From an uncultured Rickettsiales bacterium (GTDB lineage: Bacteria > Pseudomonadota > Alphaproteobacteria > UBA8366): a stretch of 20,425 nt of DNA. The notes under the pieces are model-generated. The model ran no database searches. It had not been told where the DNA came from and was given only the letters and a program-made list of their open reading frames with translations. The stretch lies in contig CAJWTF010000059.1 of assembly GCA_913046825.1 (NCBI GenBank), positions 1 through 20,425 on the forward strand, in the 5' to 3' direction. The position numbers were made by a program, and so were the translations under genes. Below are positions 1 through 6,914 of this stretch, piece after piece (position 1 is the stretch's first letter; every line of letters begins with the position of its first letter).

Positions 1-43
1 CGCGATTGCGTTTAGTTCCGCACAAAAGTTGTTGATTTAGGGA

Positions 44-471
44 GTGGTTAAGGAGAAAGCGTGGGCTGAGCAAATACTTTTGGAGGCGCCGACATATGTG
101 TTGGACCTCGGGACGAATGGCCGGGTCGTCTTCCTGATGGGAGAAATCGATCATGGGATCACGAAAAGCCTGGAGGCTTTGATCGATAAGAACCCGGATG
201 TCACGGATATCGTTCTGGAAAGCCGAGGAGGAAATCCGTTTGAGGCACGGGGCGTTGCGCGTGTCATACGGCATCACCGATTAGATACCCATGTTGCTGC
301 TGATTGTTTCTACTCGCCTTTATCGCCGGAGAGACGCGAATGCTTGGTTCCAACGGACCCCTTGGTTCCCATGGCTACGGATTAAAGGGACGCTATCAAG
401 TGCCGTTAGCCAATCTGTTCTATGCAGTGCAGGTTTGCGAACTCACCGATAGGGTCATAGAACTTCTTTAG
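44..471 (+). pseudogene. Broken ClpP-fold (COG3904-like) protein
   Basis: The first frame, opened by a GTG at 44, gives about 90 residues typical of predicted periplasmic proteins with a ClpP/crotonase fold: a GRVVFLMGEID strand, a DIVLESRGGNPFEARG segment like the Ser-protease oxyanion region, and HHRLDTHVAADCF. Family members continue with a Ser-Ala-Cys-Thr motif and then LAFIAGETR. Here that motif is missing. LAFIAGETRMLGSNG instead continues in another frame from about 313 and runs through HGYGLKGRYQVPLANLF to a stop at 469-471. By comparison with the family motif about ten bases were lost near 308-313, removing the presumed nucleophile. An in-frame stop at 38-40 lies just before the GTG, so the N-terminal membrane part may also be gone or lie in another frame outside the window. 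Substrate unknown; the call rests on motif recognition. Confidence 0.7.
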
Positions 472-487
472 TTAATCGCAGATTTGG

Positions 488-1957
488 TTGGGCGTATCAC
501 CAATGGTGGCTGGTCTTGCTTTATTGCCGTGCGCCGTCGCGGCTTTTGCCGTCTTGGTATTGCAACGGAGTGTGTTGAGCGCCGCGGCTTTGGCTCTCGC
601 AACCGCGTTGTGTTTGTGGGCTTTGGCGATCTTCTCCCCCGTTTTGCCCGACCAATTGGGCCGCGCTGTTTCCGATGCAATCATTCTTGAATTGCTTGTC
701 GGGTTCGTTGTTTTTCCAGGCATTTTGTTTGTCGAGGAGACCAATCGCGCAGGGGGACGAAATGCGCTTGTTCACGCGATCCAATCTCTAAGCTTAGCGC
801 CGCCCCGCGCAGTGATTCTCGTCGCGACTGGGATTGGCGTGATGATGGAGTCGTTGACTGGGTACGGCGTCTCGATGTTCGTCACCGTGCCGCTTCTCTT
901 GCAGATCGTCACTCGTGGAAGAGCCATATTTCTTACCTTAATCGGCATGAGCCTGATGTCTTGGGGCGCCTTATCCATCTCCGCATTGCTTGGCGCCGAA
1001 CTCGCCGATTTGCCGCCACCTGTGCTGGCCGATGCCATCCTGTATGCCAGCGGGCCGATTGCGGCGGTGCTTCCGTTATTCTGTCTACCTTTTGTGCCAG
1101 GGTCGACCTGGAGGGATGTCGTCTACGCGATATTCGCTGGCGCGGTGCTGGTGATGGGGATCGCCTTGGCGTCACGCTGGATCGGAGTGGAAGTAGCTGG
1201 TGTTGGTGGGGGCCTGGCGGTGATTGTATTTTGCGTCATGTTCGCATCTTTAAAAGAGGGTTTTGCCGACGCTCTCTCGACACCATCAATTTTGCCCTAC
1301 GGTCTGCTGATTATCGGCGTCGTTTTACAAAAATTTATCGTCCCACAATTGGCGGTGATAGGTGTCGCACCATCTATTGAAACGGATCGTGTTTCCTTTC
1401 AGGTGCTAAGCTCCCCCGGCATTGTGTTGATCCTCGTGACGATTATTTCGATTGCATTGCGGCCATCAAAATCACGGGTGGAGGAGAGTTTTTCGCTTTT
1501 GCGTCATGTTGCGAAACGCTCCTGGCCTGCGCTTGCCAGCATTCTGTTGTTCTTGATGGCGGCTCGGTTGTTGGTGGAAATCGGGAGCATTCAGGCACTG
1601 GCCGGATTGCTTTCACAACTCGGTCTTTATCCGGCTATCGGCTTGGTCGCCATCCTCGGTGGTATCGGTTCATACGTCACCGGCAGCGGCGTCGCGTCTA
1701 ACGCGCTCTTTATGGCGAGCGCCGCTGCAACGGGCGAAAGCTTCGATGCCTTGGCCCTGTTCGCCAGCCTTCAACACAGCGCCGCGGCGCATGTTGGCAT
1801 TGCTTCTTTACCGATCATTGCCATTCTTCTTGCCGCTTTGCCCGACAGGGAAGCCACGGACGAAAGGTCGGCGATGCGGACTGGTATCAGTCTGGCCCTA
1901 GTGTGGCTTCTGATCGTGATCGCCAGTGGGGCGGTACAAGTCGCAATTACGCGATAA
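488..1957 (+). CDS. LctP-family permease (lactate permease-like)
   Basis: The predicted inner-membrane protein has about 12 or more hydrophobic segments over 489 residues. An ESLTGYG motif near residues 121-127 and a late GSYVTGSGVASNALF segment match the conserved re-entrant regions of the L-lactate/glycolate permease (LctP) family. Members take up small monocarboxylates with protons. Length is slightly short of the usual 500-560 residues. The reading frame opens with TTG at 488; an ATG at 503 is an equally good start, and neither has a clear ribosome binding site. The gene sits only 16 bp after the broken ClpP-fold gene and ends 22 bp from a convergent luciferase-like monooxygenase gene. 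The family assignment is fairly sure; the actual substrate is not, because the central motif differs from classical lactate permeases. Confidence 0.8.
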   Translation: MGVSPMVAGLALLPCAVAAFAVLVLQRSVLSAAALALATALCLWALAIFSPVLPDQLGRAVSDAIILELLVGFVVFPGILFVEETNRAGGRNALVHAIQSLSLAPPRAVILVATGIGVMMESLTGYGVSMFVTVPLLLQIVTRGRAIFLTLIGMSLMSWGALSISALLGAELADLPPPVLADAILYASGPIAAVLPLFCLPFVPGSTWRDVVYAIFAGAVLVMGIALASRWIGVEVAGVGGGLAVIVFCVMFASLKEGFADALSTPSILPYGLLIIGVVLQKFIVPQLAVIGVAPSIETDRVSFQVLSSPGIVLILVTIISIALRPSKSRVEESFSLLRHVAKRSWPALASILLFLMAARLLVEIGSIQALAGLLSQLGLYPAIGLVAILGGIGSYVTGSGVASNALFMASAAATGESFDALALFASLQHSAAAHVGIASLPIIAILLAALPDREATDERSAMRTGISLALVWLLIVIASGAVQVAITR

Positions 1958-1979
1958 ACCGACTATTGCCAACGACCGA

Positions 1980-3146
1980 TTAGGCGGCCGCAATCGACGT
2001 TGGCTTTCCAAGTTCCTTGAGACGTGGATAGACCTCTTTTGCCAAGAGTGTGAGGCTCTTCTTGGTGTCTTCATGGGAGAGATGACCGGCCTGTCCCATG
2101 GAGAGCAAATTTCCAAAACCACCGACATGATCGTAGAATTTCTTTAGCTGGTCGTAGACCTGATCAGGCGTCCCGCAGAAGACGATGCCTTTCGCCATCT
2201 CCTCATCGAGGTCGGGGACCCAGCCTTCCCGACGAACACCGATCTGCACACCTTTGAGCGCCATCACGTTGGCGTCGATGCTGGCGTAGCCCGGCGGGTT
2301 TTTGAAATGCATCGGCAGTTTATTGTGGCTCAGATACCACAGCAGTTGTTGGCCACCCGCACGGCCTTCTTCTTCCGTCTCGCCGACAAAAATGAGACCG
2401 CTATAGCCAAGGTTCTCCAGCGGTACTTCATCTCCGTGGCCCGCTTCACGATATGCCTTACGGTAGGCGTTGAAGACGGGCGGGGTCTTTTCGTAACCGC
2501 CGAGGAACGTGCCTAGTTTATACCCCTTGCGAGCGATGTCGGTTGCGTTTCCGGTGCTTAGCGCCGTCACCCATATTGGCGGATGCGGCTGCTGGTAGGG
2601 GCGCGGCCAGATATTTACCATGCGATGATGGAAGAATTCACCCTCGAAAGTGAATGGGCCGTCGTGGGTGGTCCAGGCTTTTAGGATCAGGTCGTGGGCC
2701 TCCCACATGCGCTCAGTCGTGCGCACCGGGTTACTGTTTGCGGGCGCGATCTCGTATGGGACGCTGCGCACGAAGCCGCATTCGAGACGGCCTTTCGACA
2801 TTACGTCGATCATTGCCATTTCTTCCGCCACTCGGACTGGCTGGCGGCGGTTGGCGACGGGATTACCGAGGATCAAGAGCCGCGCGTTTTTGGTCACGCG
2901 CGCCAGTACACCGGTCATGATAGGCGCCGACGGGTCGACGCAAGTTGGTGTCTGGTGATGCTCGTTGATCATGATATCGATCCCAAGCTCATCCGCGTAA
3001 CACCACTCGTCGATACGGTTCTGATAAAGTTCGTAGCCGATCTCGGGGTCGTAGTAGCGGTTAGGCATCGAGACACGCACGGATTCGTAGTCGTCCTCCG
3101 GCGGCAGGTGAGGGTAGGCGGTCTCGCTGAAATGCCATATACGCAT
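1980..3146 (-). CDS. LLM-class flavin-dependent monooxygenase
   Basis: A 388-residue bacterial luciferase-like (TIM-barrel) flavin-dependent monooxygenase. Diagnostic segments are INEHHQTP in the first third, LLILGNPVANRRQPVRVAEE and MSKGRLECGFVRS, which line the flavin site in this family, and a C-terminal GTPDQVYDQLKKF. Such enzymes use reduced FMN and oxygen to oxidise small organic molecules; the substrate is not predictable. I chose the ATG at 3146 because a GGAGAG ribosome binding site lies just upstream on the minus strand and the first residues (MRIWHFSETAYPHLPP) match the family; the frame stays open to 3182 but those extra residues look non-homologous. The start lies one base after the stop of the upstream alpha/beta hydrolase, so the two are almost certainly co-translated. 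Confidence 0.87.
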   Translation of the reverse strand: MRIWHFSETAYPHLPPEDDYESVRVSMPNRYYDPEIGYELYQNRIDEWCYADELGIDIMINEHHQTPTCVDPSAPIMTGVLARVTKNARLLILGNPVANRRQPVRVAEEMAMIDVMSKGRLECGFVRSVPYEIAPANSNPVRTTERMWEAHDLILKAWTTHDGPFTFEGEFFHHRMVNIWPRPYQQPHPPIWVTALSTGNATDIARKGYKLGTFLGGYEKTPPVFNAYRKAYREAGHGDEVPLENLGYSGLIFVGETEEEGRAGGQQLLWYLSHNKLPMHFKNPPGYASIDANVMALKGVQIGVRREGWVPDLDEEMAKGIVFCGTPDQVYDQLKKFYDHVGGFGNLLSMGQAGHLSHEDTKKSLTLLAKEVYPRLKELGKPTSIAAA

Positions 3147-3147
3147 G

Positions 3148-3843
3148 TTAACTCTCCATCCAGTTCGAGAGGGTGTTGGCAAAAACTTCGGCTTGTTCTA
3201 CATCCGGCGCGTGACCGGCCTCGGCAATTTGCACAAAACTGGCACCAGGAATCAGCGCTGCATAGGCCTTGGCGTAATCCTCGGAGATCAGCCCGTCATA
3301 CTCACCGCGAATTACCATGGTTGGTATGTCGATCATCTGCAGCCGGTGTTTCAGTTTCGGATTGTGCAGGTAGGGCTCCCACGCGATCAGCGCCATGGTT
3401 TGGCGGTTGCGCGCGATGATGGCGAGGTCTTCATCGCTCATTTTGGTGAAGTCGGGATGGAACTTTTTCGGATCGCGGAACAGGCGCTTCTCGAATTCGG
3501 CCGGGGTCATCGCGAAGATATCTGGTATATCCAAGGCATCCCGCGAGCCGACCTTGATGCCCGCTGGGCCGATCAGCACAAGACGAGAAAGCCGCGAGGT
3601 GTTCTTGGTCGCGAGTTCTGCCCCGACCCAGCCGCCGATAGAAGCGCCGATTAAAGTCGTTTCTTGCAAGTCGAGGCGCTGCATGAATTCCAGATAAATA
3701 TGGGCGAAATCATCGACTGAGTTTATCCAAGTTGGTAGGCCGGAACGCCCAAAGCCTGGGTGTGAGGGCGCAAAGATGCGGTGCCGTTTGGCGAGGTGCG
3801 GCATTGCTGGGTGCATTGGGCGAAAGCCGCCACCAGCGTGCAA
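3148..3843 (-). CDS. Alpha/beta hydrolase, start codon uncertain
   Basis: An alpha/beta-hydrolase-fold enzyme with a visible catalytic triad: Ser68 in GASIGGW, Asp183 in RGEYDG and His211 in EAGHAPD (numbered from the TTG at 3843). HAGGG at the N-terminus replaces the usual HGGG oxyanion-hole motif. Members include esterases, dehalogenases and C-C bond hydrolases of ring-cleavage pathways. Starting at TTG 3843 would cut off the first beta strands. The homologous frame in fact continues upstream for 35 more codons (RKTIGIAGVEVEYHEGG...) to an ATA at 3948, preceded by a stop at 3955-3957, with no ATG, GTG or CTG in between. The native start may therefore have mutated, or a rare ATA/ATC start may be used. 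The gene is followed one base later by the monooxygenase gene, suggesting a linked oxidation-hydrolysis step. Confidence 0.75.
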   Translation of the reverse strand: MHAGGGFRPMHPAMPHLAKRHRIFAPSHPGFGRSGLPTWINSVDDFAHIYLEFMQRLDLQETTLIGASIGGWVGAELATKNTSRLSRLVLIGPAGIKVGSRDALDIPDIFAMTPAEFEKRLFRDPKKFHPDFTKMSDEDLAIIARNRQTMALIAWEPYLHNPKLKHRLQMIDIPTMVIRGEYDGLISEDYAKAYAALIPGASFVQIAEAGHAPDVEQAEVFANTLSNWMES

Positions 3844-4052
3844 GTAGAGGAGCGGCGATCCTTTTCCACCTTCGTGGTATTCGACTTCGACACCGGCGAT
3901 GCCGATTGTTTTACGCTGGAATATAGCGCCGCTTCCCGCGTCCGGTATGATTAATCACCTTCTCTCCCTTGGCCCGTTTCCAGGCCGCCGTACCTTCCAT
4001 ACATAGGTAATCTGGAGCGGCTCTTTAGCAACGCCGCGCGATGGAGGAAAAC

Positions 4053-4829
4053 ATGACTGAACTCACACCACGCCAACAAGAGTTGAAGGCGGAATTTATC
4101 AAAAATAGAGGATACTGGGGCAATTTTTGGTCGGACGTTCTGGAGCTCGACAGTGAATTCTTCTCTGCCTACACGAAGTTTTCTTCCGTGCCGGCGAAGA
4201 ACAATGCGCTGGATCCGAAGGTACGCGAGTTCCTCTATATCGCTATCGACGCCTCTACCACGCATCTCTACATGCCGGGTCTCAAAATACATATACAGAA
4301 CGCCTTGGCGTTGGGCGCGACACGTGACGAGATTATGGAAGTGCTGGAATTGACGAGCGTGCTCGGTATTCACACCTGCACCCTAGGCGTGCCGATCCTG
4401 ATGGAAGAGCTGCGCGATATGGGGCGGGGTGACGAAGTCGACAATGTAGAATTTGGCGAATATGAGGAGGGCCTTAAGGCCGAATTCATTAAAGTTCGCG
4501 GATATTGGAGTCTGTTCTGGGACGACATGCTGAAGCTCAGCCCGGAATTCTTTGAGGCCTATTTGGAATTCTCCTCGGTGCCCTGGGTCTCCGGCACGTT
4601 GGAGCCGAAGATCAAAGAGTTCATCTATATCGCCATCGATACCGCGACGACGCATCTTCATGCGGAAGGGGCCCGCATCCATATCCGCAACGCCTTGAAC
4701 CACGGTGCCACTAAGGAAGAGATCATGGAGATCTTCCAATGCGTCAGCGTGCTTGGCATGCACGCGCTGACCGAAGGCGGCCCGATGCTGCTGTCGGAAG
4801 CGAACAAAGCGGCTGCCGCGGCAGAATAA
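4053..4829 (+). CDS. Tandem carboxymuconolactone-decarboxylase-like protein
   Basis: 258 residues consisting of two similar AhpD/CMD-like helical domains, roughly residues 5-125 and 135-250. Each has the same order of blocks: LKAEFIK.RGYW..FW, a SSVP segment, K.(K/R)EF.YIAID, TTHL......(K/R)IHI.NAL and a GAT..EIME..... SVLG.H block. Classical AhpD-like peroxidase members carry a CxxC next to the histidine; here that position reads STTH or ATTH, so thiol-peroxidase chemistry is unlikely and a gamma-carboxymuconolactone decarboxylase-like or unknown role is more plausible. I chose ATG 4053 over ATG 4041 because GGAGG at 4043-4047 sits 5 bases before it. The gene is divergent from the hydrolase-monooxygenase pair, about 100 bp away, and may be functionally linked. 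Confidence 0.85.
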   Translation: MTELTPRQQELKAEFIKNRGYWGNFWSDVLELDSEFFSAYTKFSSVPAKNNALDPKVREFLYIAIDASTTHLYMPGLKIHIQNALALGATRDEIMEVLELTSVLGIHTCTLGVPILMEELRDMGRGDEVDNVEFGEYEEGLKAEFIKVRGYWSLFWDDMLKLSPEFFEAYLEFSSVPWVSGTLEPKIKEFIYIAIDTATTHLHAEGARIHIRNALNHGATKEEIMEIFQCVSVLGMHALTEGGPMLLSEANKAAAAAE

Positions 4830-4838
4830 ACACATGTT

Positions 4839-4959
4839 GTCATCCCGGATGCGTTAGCGAGCCGGGATTATTGCCCGTGTGCTTGTTGAGGGCGTTGATG
4901 TTCGAATGTGAGGCTCAGGCCCAAATTCCGGGTTTACTCAGTGGGCGCCCCGGAATGAC
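4839..4959. repeat. Two-hairpin inverted-repeat element (REP/BIME-like)
   Basis: The ends GTCATCCCGG (4839-4848) and CCGGAATGAC (4950-4959) are inverted copies with one mismatch. Inside lie two separate hairpins: ATCCCGG/CCGGGAT (4842-4848 with 4862-4868) and ATTCCGGG/CCCGGAAT (4925-4932 with 4949-4956). Paired hairpins with GTCATCCCGG-type ends are typical of dispersed extragenic palindromes in proteobacteria. It starts about 10 bp after the stop of the CMD-like gene and could also end that transcript. Whether it is repeated elsewhere in the genome cannot be seen here. Confidence 0.65.
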
Positions 4960-4968
4960 GGAGGGATT

Positions 4969-5118
4969 ATGGGTCCCGTGTTCGAGGGGAAATCCATGCA
5001 GGGTATGATGTATCTCGTGAAGAAGGGCTTATTCCCCGATGGCTCAAAGGTCCTCTATGCGCATCTCGGCGGCGCGCCGGCCCTCAATGGCTAAAGTTAT
5101 ACCTATCGGAACGGCTAG
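4969..5118 (+). pseudogene. C-terminal fossil of D-cysteine desulfhydrase/ACC deaminase-like gene
   Basis: Translating from 4969 gives [19 protein letters not shown], then [19 protein letters not shown] and a TAA at 5092-5094. This is the characteristic C-terminus of PLP-dependent D-cysteine desulfhydrase/1-aminocyclopropane-1-carboxylate deaminase family enzymes, which normally continue NGYSYTFRNG. Here the Tyr codon has become TAA, and after it the frame still reads SYTYRNG and then TAG at 5116-5118. Only about 45 of some 330 residues remain; the PLP-lysine domain is missing, and the inverted-repeat element abuts the break. It is therefore a remnant, not a functional gene. The short length limits the choice between the two family names but not the family itself. 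Confidence 0.75.
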
Positions 5119-5146
5119 GCGGTTCGCGAACTGGTGATCTCACAGG

Positions 5147-5575
5147 ATGGATAATCACGCCCAACTGGTGCATCTTTCGCACATGGATATTCTCAGCGTA
5201 TTCGGTATTCGTGGCCGCCCCAAGGAAGTACACCAACTCGAAGACGCGTTGAGTGCGCTCGGGTTGCACCCCAAGAGGGTGCCGGATTCGGTGAAGCTTG
5301 CCGCCGTAAAGCTGATGAAGGAAGCGGAAGGTGGTGCGATGGCGGATGCCGAAGCGAGTTGCGCCCATACCGCGCCATTGTTGGTGTATTGCATGCTCGG
5401 GGTCGATGACTACACGACGGCGAATGGAATGGGCGATACGGCCGCTGCCGAGGTACGGTTACGCCATGCCATAGAGAGTGGAGAGAGCCTCGATGCGCGC
5501 CTCGCGATGCTTACAGTCATCGCCAATGTAGTCCATCCAGAAATCATCGAGGAATTTGATCTTCAGGTCGATTGA
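5147..5575 (+). CDS. Hypothetical protein, 142 residues
   Basis: I do not recognise this protein. It appears soluble and mostly helical, with no signal peptide or membrane helix. A histidine-rich start (residues 4-12) is followed by a charged helical stretch and a Cys-containing block, AEASCAHTAPLLVYCMLG, near residues 67-84, then another helical block containing VIANVVHPEIIEEFDL. Codon use resembles the intact neighbours, and the frame is open for its full length while the other frames are not convincing, so it is probably real. The ATG at 5147 has no good ribosome binding site; an internal ATG at 5183 is an alternative. It begins 28 bp after the desulfhydrase-like fossil, and its stop directly abuts the stop of the convergent SDR gene. 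Confidence 0.6.
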   Translation: MDNHAQLVHLSHMDILSVFGIRGRPKEVHQLEDALSALGLHPKRVPDSVKLAAVKLMKEAEGGAMADAEASCAHTAPLLVYCMLGVDDYTTANGMGDTAAAEVRLRHAIESGESLDARLAMLTVIANVVHPEIIEEFDLQVD

Positions 5576-6346
5576 CTAGATCGTCCGGTATCCCCCGTCC
5601 GCCATCACGATCCCGCCGGTCACATACGCCGCCAGGTCCGAGGCCAGGAAAACGGCTGGGCCGACGATGTCTTCTGGTTTACCGGCGCGGCCCAGAGGGG
5701 TGTGGTCCATGAAGGTTTGGATTAGCTCCGGATTGTTGGCGCGGGCGTTCTCGTTCAGCGGCGTCTCAATCAGGCCGGGGCCGATGGCGTTGACCCGAAC
5801 ACCGTCCTTACCGAGTTCTGCCGCCAGCGCCTTGGTGAAGCCTAGCACGCCGTGTTTCGAGGTCGTATAGGCCAGCGAATTTGGCGTGCGCACGTGCATG
5901 AAAGACTGGATCGAGCCGATATTGATGACCCTACCCTTGGTCGCGCGCAATTGCTCGAGGAAGGCATGGGTGACGTTGAAGACGCCGTTCAGGTTGATCT
6001 CGATGATGTCGTCCCAGTCGGTGCGGACGGTGTCCGGGTCGCTGGTGAAGGCATTGCGGCGGTTGATGCCCGCGTTGTTGACGAGGATCGAGATTTTACC
6101 GATCTTCTCCTCGATCTGACCCGCGAGGTGGAGGCATTGCTGCCGGTCGGTGACGTCGAGCTTGAAGCTCCAGGCCTCGCCGCCCGTATCGAGGATTTCT
6201 TGACCTACCTCACCGGCACCTTCCAGATTGGCGTCCAGAATGACCACATGTGCGCCATGTTCTGCATAGCCTTTCGCGATGGCGCGCCCGATCCCCGAGG
6301 CCCCTCCGGTCACGACCGCCAGGTGTCCTTCTAATAATTTGCTCAT
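5576..6346 (-). CDS. SDR family NAD(P)-dependent oxidoreductase
   Basis: A classical short-chain dehydrogenase/reductase of 256 residues, the usual length. It has the TGGASGIG cofactor loop (13-20), Asp38 at the end of beta 2, which favours NAD(H), NNAG (90-93), a catalytic Ser near 145, and Tyr160 with Lys164. The C-terminal AAYVTGGIVMADGGY is the usual tetramer-interface ending. The family oxidises secondary alcohols or reduces ketones; similarity to gluconate/glucose dehydrogenase-type SDRs is visible, but the substrate cannot be told. The ATG at 6346 has a GAGG ribosome binding site 7 bases upstream. It faces the hypothetical gene tail to tail with no gap and is divergent from the YtoQ-family gene. 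All active-site residues are present, unlike the decayed SDR at the right edge of the window. Confidence 0.9.
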   Translation of the reverse strand: MSKLLEGHLAVVTGGASGIGRAIAKGYAEHGAHVVILDANLEGAGEVGQEILDTGGEAWSFKLDVTDRQQCLHLAGQIEEKIGKISILVNNAGINRRNAFTSDPDTVRTDWDDIIEINLNGVFNVTHAFLEQLRATKGRVINIGSIQSFMHVRTPNSLAYTTSKHGVLGFTKALAAELGKDGVRVNAIGPGLIETPLNENARANNPELIQTFMDHTPLGRAGKPEDIVGPAVFLASDLAAYVTGGIVMADGGYRTI

Positions 6347-6455
6347 TTATTGCCTCTATCCCCTTTAATCCTCGGTGTGAATGAACAAAATAACGTCCCA
6401 TCCCCGGAAGCAAGGGGGAAGAGGGTAATAACCCGCATTTCAGGAGCATCACGGC

Positions 6456-6914
6456 ATGGCGCAGCAAAATTGGACGGTCTATCTCTCGGGCGAAATTCAC
6501 TCGGATTGGCGCGAGCGGATCAGCGACGGCTCGCAGAGCGCCGGATTGCCGGTGGAGTTCGTCTCACCGGTCACTGACCACGCGTCCTCAGACGATTGCG
6601 GGGTGAACATCTTGGGCGAAGAGGACAATCCCTTCTGGAAAGATCACAAAGGTGCGAAGGTGAACGCCATCCGCACCCGCACTCTGATTGAGCGCTCCGA
6701 CGTCGTCGTCGTGCGCTTTGGCGACAAGTATCGGCAATGGAACGCGGCTTTCGACGCGGGTTTCGCGGCGGCGCTTGGCAAGCCGATCATCACACTGCAT
6801 GACGAAGCGCTGACCCACGCCTTGAAGGAAGTCGATGGTGCGGCGCAGGCCGTTGCCGAGACGCCGGAGCAGGTCGTGAAAATTCTGAACTACACGATTA
6901 ACGGGGCGCTTTAA
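6456..6914 (+). CDS. ytoQ: YtoQ family protein
   Basis: 152 residues matching the YtoQ family: WTVYLSGEIHSDWR at the N-terminus, then SPVTDH, a conserved EEDNPFWKDHKGAKVNAIRT block, and DVVVVRFGDKYRQWNAAFDAG followed by KPIITLHDEAL. The fold resembles nucleoside 2-deoxyribosyltransferase-like proteins, but no reaction has been firmly assigned as far as I know. The protein looks cytosolic and complete. The ATG at 6456 follows an AGGAGC ribosome binding site by about 9 bases. Its last 17 bp overlap the end of the convergent ABC ATPase gene on the other strand, so the two tails share DNA. It is transcribed away from the SDR gene across a 109-bp intergenic gap in which I saw no clear operator. 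Confidence 0.88.
   Translation: MAQQNWTVYLSGEIHSDWRERISDGSQSAGLPVEFVSPVTDHASSDDCGVNILGEEDNPFWKDHKGAKVNAIRTRTLIERSDVVVVRFGDKYRQWNAAFDAGFAAALGKPIITLHDEALTHALKEVDGAAQAVAETPEQVVKILNYTINGAL

Noticed and set aside
2694..3419. Long open frame on the plus strand (241 codons)
   Set aside because: It is antisense to the monooxygenase and hydrolase genes, and its translation is Arg/His-rich without family motifs.
4739..5008. 89-codon plus-strand frame spanning the end of the CMD-like gene
   Set aside because: It runs through the inverted-repeat element in the wrong frame; the desulfhydrase-like fossil explains the coding signal better.
5123..5132. GTTCGCGAAC palindrome before the orphan gene
   Set aside because: Perfect but only 10 bp, with no second copy or promoter nearby; likely chance.
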